A DNA stretch of 41,623 nt from a virus: the IMG/VR virus record IMGVR_UViG_3300038466_000067, positions 1 through 41,623 of that record. One strand, given 5' to 3'. Positions 1 to 7,696 of the stretch are shown here, one piece after another. Made by a program: the position numbers and the translations under genes. How positions within the stretch are numbered: the stretch's first letter is position 1; each line of letters opens with the position of its first letter. The notes under the pieces were generated by a model. That model searched no databases. It saw only the letters and a program-made list of their open reading frames with translations, and was not told where the DNA came from.

Positions 1-99
1 AAGTTCATTATGCAAGGCGCGCGAATCTTGAGGAATGAAGCGTACATATTGGTACGCTGCAATGACGAAAGATGAAGCGCAACACAGCAGAATGACTTT
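1..99. other. Left edge, downstream of queH; small hairpin, no gene
   Basis: No gene is visible here. A 6-bp stem with a 6-base loop (GCGTAC at 40-45, GTACGC at 52-57) lies about 45 bases beyond the queH stop codon. No T-run follows it on the minus strand, so it is not a typical intrinsic terminator. From memory, similar text around a GCGTAC/GTACGC stem occurs dispersed in some deltaproteobacterial genomes; this was not checked. Confidence 0.3.
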
Positions 100-633
100 C
101 TACTTTGCCGTCAGGTACCTCTCTTTTTCACTGTATATGCAGCCGCAATATTTTTGCCTGTATAGCTTAAGTCGTTTTGATTCATCGACTCCTTCTCTCC
201 AGCCTTTACGGAAATCCTGATAGAAGAAAGGGATACCGGCCGATTCTCCGGCCGATTCTCCGATCTCTTTAATGAGATCATGTTTCTGGTATATGCTGTA
301 CAGAAGTGTTGTTGTGAAAGAATCGAAGCCGGTTTTTTTTGCCAAAATGGCGGTTGCATGAAGGCGTTCGGAGTAGCAGAATGTACACCTCTCCTTTTCA
401 TTAAAGACTATTTTACGCAGAAAGCCCTCAAGATCATAGTCATCCCTGTAGATTATGCAAAGGCTTATAAGACCTGCATAACCGGCAAGGGTATTTTTCC
501 GTGTTTCATACTCGGTGTACGGATGGATGTTGTTGTTATAAAAAAAACCGGTTACATCCGTTCCCTCTGCGCGCATGGTTTTGACGGGATATATGGAACA
601 GGGGGCGCAGCATATGTGTAAGAGTGTTTTCAT
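100..633 (-). CDS. queH: Epoxyqueuosine reductase QueH (DUF208 family)
   Basis: A 177-residue protein with the hallmarks of the QueH/DUF208 family, the metal-dependent alternative to QueG that carries out the last step of queuosine synthesis, reducing epoxyqueuosine in tRNA to queuosine. The N-terminus has the CCAPC cluster (Cys8, Cys9, Cys12). A CTFC pair follows mid-protein and a CGC pair lies near the C-terminus; the family uses such cysteines to hold an Fe-S cluster and a second metal. Length is normal for the family. The ATG at 633 overlaps the stop of the upstream yggS-type gene by 4 bases, so it is the last gene of a translationally coupled maf-yggS-queH unit. It is host chromosome, not phage. 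Confidence is high because of the cysteine pattern. Confidence 0.93.
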   Translation of the reverse strand: MKTLLHICCAPCSIYPVKTMRAEGTDVTGFFYNNNIHPYTEYETRKNTLAGYAGLISLCIIYRDDYDLEGFLRKIVFNEKERCTFCYSERLHATAILAKKTGFDSFTTTLLYSIYQKHDLIKEIGESAGESAGIPFFYQDFRKGWREGVDESKRLKLYRQKYCGCIYSEKERYLTAK

Positions 634-1325
634 TTTCTTTCACCAAAAATAGCAGTTCCAATCCGGATAAGCGTCGAACCTTCTTCTATTGCAACTTCAA
701 AATCCCCGCTCATTCCCATGGAAAGCTCATCCATTGTAATATTATTAATAAGGCATGAATCAAGGGAACTTCCGATCCTGTCCCGCAAAATGCGGAGAGC
801 GGAAAAATAAGGCCTGACTCTTTCCGGGTCGTCATAAAAAGGGGGTATAACCATAAGCCCTTTAACGAAAAGGTTTTTAAAACGTGACATTTTATTAATA
901 AGATCCGGAGCATCTTCTTCGTTTATTCCGGATTTTGTCTTTTCTTTTCCGAGGTTGACCTGGATCAGCACGTTCTGAATCTTGCCTATTTTATTTGCTT
1001 GAATATCAAGCTCTTCCGCAAGTTTTACCGAATCGACCGAGTGGATCAGGTCAAACATTTTTACGGCGTATTTTGCTTTGTTTGTCTGAAGGTGGCCTAT
1101 AAAATGCCAGGTGACCGGATGTGAAGAAAGAAGGAGATATTTTTCTCTTGCGTCCCTGATGTAATTTTCGCCTATTATTGATACGCCGGATTCAATCGCC
1201 TCCCTGATTCTTTCCGCAGGCACCGTTTTGGTTACGGCGACAATGCATATACTTTCAGTTTCCCGGTTGCAAGAAGAGGCAGCCTTTCTGATGCGGCCGT
1301 TTATTTCATTGATTCTTTGTTTCAA
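630..1325 (-). CDS. YggS/PROSC-family PLP-binding protein
   Basis: A 231-residue alanine-racemase-like TIM-barrel protein of the YggS/PROSC family, cytosolic proteins that bind pyridoxal phosphate and help keep vitamin B6 and amino-acid pools balanced. The N-terminal segment VAVTKTVPAE contains the lysine (Lys33) expected to form the Schiff base with PLP. Family segments follow: GENYIRDAREK, WHFIGHLQTNK, LIQVNLGKEKTKSG, and the C-terminal SMGMSGDFEVAIEEGSTLIRIGTAIFG phosphate-binding region (read in parts). The start at 1325 overlaps the maf stop by 4 bases and the stop overlaps the queH start by 4 bases, so the three genes are probably one transcript. Nothing is missing or truncated. Confidence 0.95.
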   Translation of the reverse strand: MKQRINEINGRIRKAASSCNRETESICIVAVTKTVPAERIREAIESGVSIIGENYIRDAREKYLLLSSHPVTWHFIGHLQTNKAKYAVKMFDLIHSVDSVKLAEELDIQANKIGKIQNVLIQVNLGKEKTKSGINEEDAPDLINKMSRFKNLFVKGLMVIPPFYDDPERVRPYFSALRILRDRIGSSLDSCLINNITMDELSMGMSGDFEVAIEEGSTLIRIGTAIFGERK

Positions 1326-1966
1326 TCGGATACCTTATTAATATTGTTTACTCTCTTTATTGAATCAAAACCGAGGAGACCTTCTTTTATTAAAAATTCC
1401 ATTACCTCACAAACTGGAAGTCCGACCACGTTGGTGTACGATCCGTTTACGCTTTTTACAAGAAAGGTTCCAAGTCCCTGGATTGCGTACGCGCCGGCCT
1501 TGTCAAAAGGCTCCTTTGTATGGATATACCATTCAACTTCTTGATCGGTCAGATTCTTAAAAAGGACCTCAGTTTTGATTGTTTCGGAAAAAAAGCGGTT
1601 TTTTGCCTTGCAACAGATGCAGTAGCCGGTTAGAACCAGGTGCGTTTGTCCGCTTAACCTCTTCAGCATTTCCCTTGCATCTGGACGGGATATGGGTTTT
1701 CCAAGGATTTGTCCGCCGATAACAACAACCGTATCAGCCCCAATGACCCAGCTTTCAGGATATTTGTCCGATATGTCCATTGCCTTCGATTCGGCGAGGA
1801 CTTTGACATAGTTATCAGGATTTGTTACCGGAACCGAGCTTTCATCAAAATCGCTTGGTATTACGGAAAATGAAAGGCCCGCCTGTTTTAAAAGATATCT
1901 CCTGCGAGCGGATTTGGAGGCAAGTATCATAAATGGCTTCTCGTTTTTTTTCTCTTTAGTATCCAT
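1322..1966 (-). CDS. maf: Maf-family nucleotide pyrophosphatase
   Basis: A 214-residue Maf/YhdE/YceF family protein, which hydrolyses non-canonical or modified nucleoside triphosphates and is linked to septum control. The family signature LASKSARRRYLL lies near residue 15, followed by SDFDESS, the catalytic region WVIGADTVV and the GKPISRPDAREML segment with SGQTHLVLTG. The first dozen residues are a charged extension that could be trimmed if a later start were used, but no better ribosome-binding site is seen. It is the first gene of the host unit; its promoter should lie in the 110 bases between it and the tRNA gene, where the sequence is A+T-rich. Confidence 0.95.
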   Translation of the reverse strand: MDTKEKKNEKPFMILASKSARRRYLLKQAGLSFSVIPSDFDESSVPVTNPDNYVKVLAESKAMDISDKYPESWVIGADTVVVIGGQILGKPISRPDAREMLKRLSGQTHLVLTGYCICCKAKNRFFSETIKTEVLFKNLTDQEVEWYIHTKEPFDKAGAYAIQGLGTFLVKSVNGSYTNVVGLPVCEVMEFLIKEGLLGFDSIKRVNNINKVSD

Positions 1967-2035
1967 GTATAAATTTTTACCAGAAGAGATGATTATTTAC
2001 AATAACGATGGTTCATAAATATGAAACCGTCATTC

Positions 2036-2064
2036 TTGACAATCAAATTCATAACATGTATTAA
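2036..2064 (+). promoter_or_regulatory. Sigma-70-type promoter of tRNA-Leu
   Basis: A consensus -35 box TTGACA (2036-2041) is followed after 17 bases by TATTAA (2059-2064). A start about 7 bases later would lie just ahead of the tRNA at 2078, as expected for a single-tRNA transcript. Confidence 0.65.
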
Positions 2065-2077
2065 AAAGTTCAAATGT

Positions 2078-2165
2078 GCCTGGGTGGCGGAATTGGTAGA
2101 CGCAAGGGACTTAAAATCCCTCGGTCCTTGTGGCTGTACGAGTTCAATTCTCGTCCTAGGCACCA
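2078..2165 (+). tRNA. tRNA-Leu (anticodon UAA)
   Basis: The 88-base sequence folds as a class II tRNA with an encoded 3' CCA (2163-2165). The acceptor stem GCCTGGG pairs with CCTAGGC (one G-T pair) and the discriminator base is A. The anticodon stem AGGGA/TCCCT encloses the loop CTTAAAA with anticodon TAA. The long variable arm and the TTCAATTC T-loop are typical of tRNA-Leu. The tRNA reads UUA and UUG. Its 3' end faces the remnant of an integrase, which suggests it once served as an attachment site. Confidence 0.97.
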
Positions 2166-2175
2166 GTAAAATCAG

Positions 2176-2208
2176 GGGTTTAGCTGATACCGGCTAAACC
2201 CTTTTTTT
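2176..2208 (+). terminator. Rho-independent terminator after tRNA-Leu
   Basis: A perfect 9-bp stem GGGTTTAGC (2176-2184) / GCTAAACCC (2193-2201) with an 8-base loop is followed by seven T. It ends the tRNA transcript. The same bases also encode, on the other strand, the last residues of the integrase remnant. Confidence 0.9.
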
Positions 2209-2355
2209 CTGTAATTTCGTGGATTGTGCCCGAAATTGTGCCCATTTGTGTTAAAAAATAGTTTTCCTGTCTCTGCGCTGCAAGCTTTAAGTCCGATTCG
2301 CTGACAATATTATACCGATCAAAAATACTTCTTGTTTTATGCCCTGAAATCATAA
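2180..2355 (-). pseudogene. 3' remnant of a tyrosine recombinase (integrase)
   Basis: The minus strand encodes the end of a phage/island-type tyrosine recombinase. It contains [19 protein letters not shown], the conserved block with the second active-site His region and the catalytic Tyr (in FDRYNIV), then about 38 more residues to a stop at 2180. The reading frame stays open beyond 2355 but stops resembling the family near the proposed prophage end. No start codon or catalytic core (HDLRRT-type motif) is present. The remnant points at the tRNA-Leu 3' end, the classic position of an integrase next to its attachment site. The missing N-terminal part was not found in the 400 bases right of the prophage. 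Confidence 0.75.
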
Positions 2356-2390
2356 TGGCAAGCAAAACGAATACAAATGTCAGGCAAAAG

Positions 2391-2447
2391 CTAATCGGCG
2401 ACAAATCAAAAGCTAATCGGCTACAAAATAACCTAATCGGCTACAAA
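2391..2447 (+). repeat. Left-end transposase-binding-type repeats (three copies)
   Basis: Three direct copies of a 15-bp motif occur: CTAATCGGCGACAAA at 2391-2405 and CTAATCGGCTACAAA at 2413-2427 and 2433-2447, spaced 22 and 20 bp. An inverted copy of the core (AATCGGCTACAA) sits near the right end at 41147-41158. Repeated end sites of this kind are where Mu-type transposases bind, so these are inferred to be the left attachment sites. Confidence 0.75.
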
Positions 2448-2471
2448 CTTCAAACAACAAAATGAGGGCGC

Positions 2472-2494
2472 AAAAAACCTGCCGGATTCGGGGT
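2472..2494 (-). terminator. Possible terminator of the late operon
   Basis: Downstream of the methylase stop codon the minus strand shows a short GC-rich hairpin (CCCCG-AATC-CGG with a small bulge) followed by six T at 2477-2472. The stem is weak, so the call is tentative. Confidence 0.3.
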
Positions 2495-2536
2495 CTTTTT
2501 CAAAAAGAGCCTCAATTCCGTCAGATATTAAGCTTT

Positions 2537-3331
2537 TTAAATCTGTTTACCAGCGGCCGGTTTGAAGTTGGAGACCAGCAACTCTGTCACCTTCTTCTTT
2601 TTATTTGCCCCACCGGCACTATATGTCGTTGTGACACCTTCAATATAAAACTGCTTAAAAAGTTTTCTTATTTCACCAACATCGTTAATTGATAAAATAA
2701 ATCTGCCATTTATACCGGCCAGAATATCTCTCAGCTTCATAAAATCATCCCGGCTGAATATCCCCTTGCCATAGTAATCTTCACATCCATGATAAGGCGG
2801 ATCCACATAAAAGAATGTGTCCGGCTTATCGAAGCGGGAAAAGATCTCGGTATAATCTTTGTTTTCGATATAAACCCTTGATAGGCGCAGGTGAACCATC
2901 GATAATTCCTCTTCTATCCTCAACAGATTTAACCTCGGCCTCGATGTGGTCGCAATTGAAAACGACGGGTTATTAATCCTGGCCGCATAGCCGAGCTTCA
3001 GGAGATAATAAAACCTAACAGCCTTCTGTATATCCGTGAGTGTTTCGGGATTCTCTGCACGGAATCTTTCAAACTCATCCCTGGCCACAATCACCCATTT
3101 GAAATATCGAATAAATTCTTCAAGATGATGCTTTATCACCCGGTATAATGTGACAAGGTCGAGGTTGATATCGTTAATGATCTCGACTTTAGAGATCTCC
3201 TCGTCCTTCTTAAAGAGCAGCCAGGCCGCCCCGGCAAAAACCTCCACATAGCACTGATGTTTCGGAAATTTTTCGATAATCTTTTCGGCAATCAGAGACT
3301 TGCCGCCCATGTACGCCAGAAAACTTTTCAT
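2537..3331 (-). CDS. DNA adenine methylase, D12 (Dam) class
   Basis: A 264-residue N6-adenine methyltransferase of the D12/Dam class. The N-terminal SAM-binding region shows YMGGKS near residue 8 and EVFAGAAWLLF near residue 30 (the FAGS-type motif). The catalytic motif DPPYHG lies near residue 178. A strong ribosome-binding site (GGGGAGGTGCT) precedes the ATG at 3331. It is the last gene of the late strand, next to the left end, where Mu and related phages also carry DNA modification genes (mom, methylases). It probably protects phage DNA from host restriction; the recognition site cannot be read from the sequence. The 143 bases upstream of it contain no gene. Confidence 0.92.
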   Translation of the reverse strand: MKSFLAYMGGKSLIAEKIIEKFPKHQCYVEVFAGAAWLLFKKDEEISKVEIINDINLDLVTLYRVIKHHLEEFIRYFKWVIVARDEFERFRAENPETLTDIQKAVRFYYLLKLGYAARINNPSFSIATTSRPRLNLLRIEEELSMVHLRLSRVYIENKDYTEIFSRFDKPDTFFYVDPPYHGCEDYYGKGIFSRDDFMKLRDILAGINGRFILSINDVGEIRKLFKQFYIEGVTTTYSAGGANKKKKVTELLVSNFKPAAGKQI

Positions 3332-3474
3332 AGCACCTCCCCATTGATTTTTGGCGATCGCCCTGCTATGAATCCAAACGCTTGCCAGCGCGCGGATGGT
3401 AGCAGGTTAACCTGTCATGTCTCTTAACATGGTCTGGGAGGTGCAAACTCCCTTGAATACTGTCCGCGTTCTCT

Positions 3475-3885
3475 TTAATCAGGCTCCCCACGCATGGGCG
3501 GCAAACCGCCGTCCAGAGGTATCATCCGTTTCTGCTCTATCTGCTTATTTATCTCTCCGGCGAAAAGGCCTATGCTCTTTATATTGCCTTCGAGGCTCAG
3601 CATTATCCCGGCAACAGCCTCCACAGCTTTCAGGTTCTTGACGGAGTTGTTCTTCGTGTGGTCTGCCGTTTCCTGTACCCCACGCAAAGCCGCTTCATGG
3701 AACGGCAGGAATTCTACCCAATGAGCCGGTAGGTAAACATCCCGGACTTCTATTTCAGGTACGGCAAGAGGCTGACCGGTTTCTATATTTCTGCGCTTTT
3801 CAAACCGCACTTTGACCGTTAGAGCCTGACGCACTTTTAACTCAATCATTTCAGCGAGCCATGTTTTGTCTTTGTTGCTTAACAT
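3475..3885 (-). CDS. Conserved-looking phage protein of unknown function, after the tail fibre gene
   Basis: A 136-residue soluble protein that I do not recognise. It begins MLSNKDKTWLAEMIELK, an amphipathic helix, and has a charged middle part (RFEKRRNIETG) and a helix-rich second half. No signal peptide or membrane segment is seen. The start lies 9 bases after the stop of the tail fibre gene, so the two are probably co-translated. The position just downstream of a fibre gene is where many phages keep fibre assembly chaperones; that role here is only a guess from position. Confidence 0.65.
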   Translation of the reverse strand: MLSNKDKTWLAEMIELKVRQALTVKVRFEKRRNIETGQPLAVPEIEVRDVYLPAHWVEFLPFHEAALRGVQETADHTKNNSVKNLKAVEAVAGIMLSLEGNIKSIGLFAGEINKQIEQKRMIPLDGGLPPMRGEPD

Positions 3886-3893
3886 TGTACTCC

Positions 3894-4553
3894 TTAAATG
3901 TTCATGTATTGCATCGTTCCGACGGCTGCTGCAGGTCTGTGTACTGTACCGTGATTATGAGCAGCCCCGGAACCGACAGATGTATGTGTATGTGCTGGCT
4001 GTGCCGCTGTAACGACTGTTGTGTTGGTATTATTTCCTTGAGAAACATCATCTCCCACGCCTATAAAGTTTGTAGCACCACTCCCAGTGGTGCTTGTGCG
4101 AGTTGTTACTGTTATTGCTGGTGTTTGCGCTCCGTGGTCATGCGCTGGAATCTGTGCTACCGACAATGTGCAATCCGGTTGAGTCCATGTTCCTGCTTGA
4201 GTTCCACCGTTTGCATTATAAGCCGCAGTCCCACCTTTTAATGCAAGCACAACATCAACAACTGCTGCGTCTATCGCCCATCCATCCGGAGCAGTATTGC
4301 GATAGACCCACAGTTTGTGAGAGGCATCTGCCTGCATTAAGCCCAGCCACGCCGCATTCGCTTTGTTTCTGATTTTAGGAGATTTGCCGGTATTTTCATC
4401 GAACCAGCACATCCCGGCAATCGGATCAGCCGGAGCACTTGTCCCGGAAAACATTGATTTCAAAGCCGCAAGGTTGTTTTCGATCTGCTGCATATCGACC
4501 ACAACCTGATGCCCGGAATAATTATAACAATCGTCCGCCCAGTTCTGGCTCAT
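3894..4553 (-). CDS. Tail fibre / tail collar-like protein
   Basis: A 219-residue protein. The N-terminal half includes ENNLAALKSMFSGTSAP and GMCWFDENTG, segments often seen in siphovirus fibre proteins that start with a generic shaft region. The second half is rich in Gly, Thr and Ala and contains VAQIPAHDHG, HTHT and AHNHG. His-rich HxH clusters of this kind bind metal at the tip of many tail fibres and in phage collar domains. The start overlaps the stop of the preceding small gene by 4 bases (ATGA). It probably recognises the host surface. No adhesin domain beyond the collar-like tip was identified. Confidence 0.75.
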   Translation of the reverse strand: MSQNWADDCYNYSGHQVVVDMQQIENNLAALKSMFSGTSAPADPIAGMCWFDENTGKSPKIRNKANAAWLGLMQADASHKLWVYRNTAPDGWAIDAAVVDVVLALKGGTAAYNANGGTQAGTWTQPDCTLSVAQIPAHDHGAQTPAITVTTRTSTTGSGATNFIGVGDDVSQGNNTNTTVVTAAQPAHTHTSVGSGAAHNHGTVHRPAAAVGTMQYMNI

Positions 4554-4822
4554 TTTATTACCTCTGCAATTGCAATTTTGCCCTCGGTTTTAATAATCGA
4601 CTGCTCGGCCAATTCCCTGACCGCGTCTCTGCTCGATACCGAGTCCAGATATTTTATCGTTTTCGCCTCCAGCACCGCTTCAAAGGCCTCCTGAGTCGAA
4701 AACGGAACGCATACACCCGCAAGGATAACGTCGGGGTTTTTGTCGTCATACAGCTTCACATAAACGACGTGCCCGTCATTTTTTGAGTCTTTTGCTACAT
4801 TGTCAATTTTATATTTAATCAT
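4550..4822 (-). CDS. Small phage protein of unknown function between tail hub and fibre
   Basis: A 90-residue soluble protein, not recognised. It has a beta-rich N-terminal half (VVYVKLYDD, VILAGVCVPF) and a helical C-terminal half ending in EGKIAIAEVIK. It is placed between the J-like hub gene (7 bases upstream) and the fibre gene, with which it overlaps by 4 bases. The tight packing suggests a tail tip or fibre accessory protein. Confidence 0.6.
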   Translation of the reverse strand: MIKYKIDNVAKDSKNDGHVVYVKLYDDKNPDVILAGVCVPFSTQEAFEAVLEAKTIKYLDSVSSRDAVRELAEQSIIKTEGKIAIAEVIK

Positions 4823-4829
4823 GGTTGAT

Positions 4830-7286
4830 CTAGCTCCAGTAGGCCGCGACCATATTAAGCGTTTTCAGATACAGGTTGCTCCCGATGTCAGGATCCGTGA
4901 TTGTGATCTCCACCTGAACATACCGCGCCTCGATCTCGATACCGAGCAGTTCCAGCTTGTCCGCCTCATTTATAAGGCTGCCCGGCGATGTTCCCCATAA
5001 TAGCTTTGCCGATAAGGCTCCGGCGAATTCGGGGGACAATATTTCGTACCATTTTGCGGTAGCCGTAAAAACATCCGCCCAGGTGGCCCCGGCGGGTATA
5101 ACCGCCGACCACAAACCTGCGCCTGATTCAAAAGCCGTGATAAAATCCCCCCATAATCTTACTTTTTTAACTGATCCCAAGTCGTATTCGGGGGATAACC
5201 AGGTGCCTGTTAAAACATCACCGGTGTGGCTGCATTTTAATGCGTCCGAGCTTTCATAAGTTGTGTGTTCCGTGTTGGCATGCGCCCCGATCCCGTCAAA
5301 ATCCCACGCCCAAGTGTTTTTGTCAGTATAGCCGCTCGGATAAAACACCTTCACAACGGCCGATACGGCATTTTCTGAATAATTTCCGGCATTGTCCTTC
5401 GCTTTGGCCCAGAAGGTATGCACTCCGGGCCGCACGCCCACCAGCCGCCAGTTCGGGCTCTCGTTGCTGGCGATATAAAGCCCGCCTTCCCAGGCATCTC
5501 CCATACGCAGCTCATAAACCGCGATATCGGGATCCGTGAGCGGCTCCGCAAAAAGAGTTATCGCGTCTCCGGCCGGAATTGCCGTAAGCCCTGTCAGATC
5601 TCCCGGAAGGGCGGTTTTGCCGATGATGGTGTGCGATATCGTGTGTGCGTCGTTCCACGCCTGCTTGGCGCCGAATATGGAAACCGATACCATTGTACAG
5701 AAGTACGTAACGCCCTCCGCAACGGGATCGAGCTGGTAATCCCCAGTGCTTTTCGTCATGAATTTCCACTCGCCATCAACGCCTATCTTTACGTGGATGT
5801 CGGCGTGATCCCAAAAGGGATAATCCGCTGCAGCCGGACCGGAAAAGTTGATCTTCCACCGGGTAAACGATCTGTCCCGGTAATTATAAACCTCCTCGGA
5901 TTGCGACACGCCCGCAACGGACGGCACAGCGTCGGAAGGACTCGGCAGCGTGGTATCGTGCCAATTGTGCTCTGCAAGATTATAGGTGTCGTCATAAAAA
6001 CTCTCTTCCTCCTCCGTGAGATCGAGAGCCGCATTGGCATCCCCATCGGAGGAGGCGAGCGCCACCCGGAAATACTTATCCACCCATCCTTTTGGGATGC
6101 TTGTGAGCTTGATGACGTCAAACGGCTCAAGTTCCCTGCATCTGCCGTGCGCTTCAAAGGATGCCCCCTTGTTTATCCGCTCTTTTTCAAGAAGATAATT
6201 CGCCATTTTCATAACGTTGGCATACAAAGTTATGCCGCGGATAGTAACCGTCTCCTCCCTGTAATCTCCATCCGCTGCTATTGCATCGGGATCCGGCTTT
6301 ACATAGTCATCCAGCAGATACTTGTTGTCTTTGTTCAGAAACTTGATTCTGATCGCATTCGGCGTGTCATATACAGACGGCTGAGTAAGCTTCATCGTGC
6401 TTCTGCCCTCACGCGATACGATATCGTTATCGTCCAGGGACATGCAGGCTGTTTCATAATTAAGGTCGGCGTAGAGCAGCTTGTATTTGTTTTCAGAGTA
6501 AATGAATCCGCCCCGGAAAGTGTCGAGGATCTCTCTCAAATTGTCCACGCACTCTTTGTTCTCTATGATGGGCAGATTGCAGGTGAACCCTTTCGCCGTG
6601 CAGTATGTTTCAGAGTTGGTGAAGCTTGAATCAAGGATTCTCGATGTTGCTATACTCTGGCCGCCTCTACGGCTTGACCGGGTGACAAAATCTCTGGCTT
6701 CAAGGGCCGGGTTGTTAGAATATTCCGTTGCCTCTGTGTCGGGATTATAAACCTTCAGGCCTTCCACCTCGAGGGTGATGTCCGGCTTTCCCTGAAACGC
6801 GTCGTTATCGCGCTCAATGCTGATGTAAATATATGCCGTATACCGAAGCGGATCATTCCATTCCGGTATGGCGGCGTGAAGAGTGGCGCAAACATTCTGC
6901 GTGGAAGTGCCTGTAAATATTTCATAATGGATCAGGCTGCCGAACTCGGTATAGATTCTCCCGTCGATAAAAAGCTGGTCGACACCATCGGTTTGGGCAA
7001 TGCCGTTTATTTCGCCTTCGCCGATTATGCCGATAATGTGCAGCTTATTGTTCTCGCTCCCGGAAACTCCCACATAGGCTTCATTTATACCCACCCGAAC
7101 CCTGCCGTAAATGAGCGGGATGGGCTCCTGGTTCGATCTCTTGTTGATCAGGTGCCCCTGCGAATCGTCGGCTTTGCCGGCTTTCTTTTTTCCGGCATTC
7201 TTTGCCTTCCTGTAGTTTTCATAACACACCAGGATGACGGCAGCGTAATAAATCGCATAGAATACCGTTGAGAGCGTAATCGGCAT
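4830..7286 (-). CDS. Tail tip hub / host-specificity protein (lambda J-like, GTA gp15-like position)
   Basis: An 818-residue protein with the layout of J-like central tail proteins. A hydrophobic segment (residues about 5-20) is followed by a basic stretch. The hub domain begins at PIPLIYGRVRVG near residue 55, and baseplate-like middle domains follow. The C-terminal half has fibronectin-like parts (TALPGDLTGLTA, GVHTFWAKAKDNAGN) and a final galactose-binding-like region. J-like proteins form the tail tip that contacts the receptor and triggers injection. Its start overlaps the stop of the NlpC/P60 gene by one base (TAATG). The order tape measure, DUF2460, DUF2163, NlpC/P60, hub matches gene transfer agents. 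The N-terminal membrane-like segment is unusual. Confidence 0.85.
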   Translation of the reverse strand: MPITLSTVFYAIYYAAVILVCYENYRKAKNAGKKKAGKADDSQGHLINKRSNQEPIPLIYGRVRVGINEAYVGVSGSENNKLHIIGIIGEGEINGIAQTDGVDQLFIDGRIYTEFGSLIHYEIFTGTSTQNVCATLHAAIPEWNDPLRYTAYIYISIERDNDAFQGKPDITLEVEGLKVYNPDTEATEYSNNPALEARDFVTRSSRRGGQSIATSRILDSSFTNSETYCTAKGFTCNLPIIENKECVDNLREILDTFRGGFIYSENKYKLLYADLNYETACMSLDDNDIVSREGRSTMKLTQPSVYDTPNAIRIKFLNKDNKYLLDDYVKPDPDAIAADGDYREETVTIRGITLYANVMKMANYLLEKERINKGASFEAHGRCRELEPFDVIKLTSIPKGWVDKYFRVALASSDGDANAALDLTEEEESFYDDTYNLAEHNWHDTTLPSPSDAVPSVAGVSQSEEVYNYRDRSFTRWKINFSGPAAADYPFWDHADIHVKIGVDGEWKFMTKSTGDYQLDPVAEGVTYFCTMVSVSIFGAKQAWNDAHTISHTIIGKTALPGDLTGLTAIPAGDAITLFAEPLTDPDIAVYELRMGDAWEGGLYIASNESPNWRLVGVRPGVHTFWAKAKDNAGNYSENAVSAVVKVFYPSGYTDKNTWAWDFDGIGAHANTEHTTYESSDALKCSHTGDVLTGTWLSPEYDLGSVKKVRLWGDFITAFESGAGLWSAVIPAGATWADVFTATAKWYEILSPEFAGALSAKLLWGTSPGSLINEADKLELLGIEIEARYVQVEITITDPDIGSNLYLKTLNMVAAYWS

Positions 7287-7696
7287 TATCTCACCCTTCT
7301 CGCGCAGATGATTTCTATATCTTTCATCGAAAAGACCCTCGTTCCCGCTGTAAGAAAGGAGGATATGGCCCGGCCGTTCCCGCAGAATATCGCCGGGAAA
7401 AGCCCGCCAGAATTTCCTTTCAGTACCAAAATGTCACCGGCAAGTATTTTACCCGGATCTACCGGCTGCCCCGTTTTGGCAAACACTTCGAGCATAATCC
7501 TTTCCGCTTCTTCTTTTTCCTCCATCATGCGATGACAATAATTTTCCCGTGTCCAGCCGTCGAGTTCCTCTATTGTAATGTCGTTGTCCTGACACCAGGC
7601 ATAAATCATTCCGAAACAGTCATATCCGGGATCCCCGGTTCCGCCACAAACGAAGGGTTTTCCTATATATTTATCCATTTTGCGCGCAAAAATCAT
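7286..7696 (-). CDS. NlpC/P60-family tail peptidoglycan hydrolase, possibly inactive
   Basis: A 136-residue NlpC/P60-fold protein. The nucleophile region is GYDCFGMIYAW, with the Cys near residue 27. The segment FPAIFCGNGRAISSF corresponds to the family's usual xHVGIYLGNGRxIH block, but the catalytic His appears to be replaced by Phe. In tails such proteins open the cell wall during DNA entry, or are structural remnants. The start at 7696 is chosen because it gives an ATGA overlap with the DUF2163 gene and an AGGA site 7 bases upstream; a start at 7717 would add seven residues. It sits where GTA gene 14 would. Confidence 0.8.
   Translation of the reverse strand: MIFARKMDKYIGKPFVCGGTGDPGYDCFGMIYAWCQDNDITIEELDGWTRENYCHRMMEEKEEAERIMLEVFAKTGQPVDPGKILAGDILVLKGNSGGLFPAIFCGNGRAISSFLTAGTRVFSMKDIEIICARRVR

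Noticed and set aside
2373-2377. ACAAA as a 5-bp target duplication with the ACAAA at the end of the window
   Set aside because: The right copy (41619-41623) is about 400 bp from the right-end motifs, and no CA terminus precedes it; a chance match is likely.
5418-6629. Plus-strand frame of 403 codons opposite the tail hub gene
   Set aside because: It lies entirely antisense to a gene with clear tail hub features, has no family resemblance and an odd basic, Arg- and Cys-rich composition typical of shadow frames.
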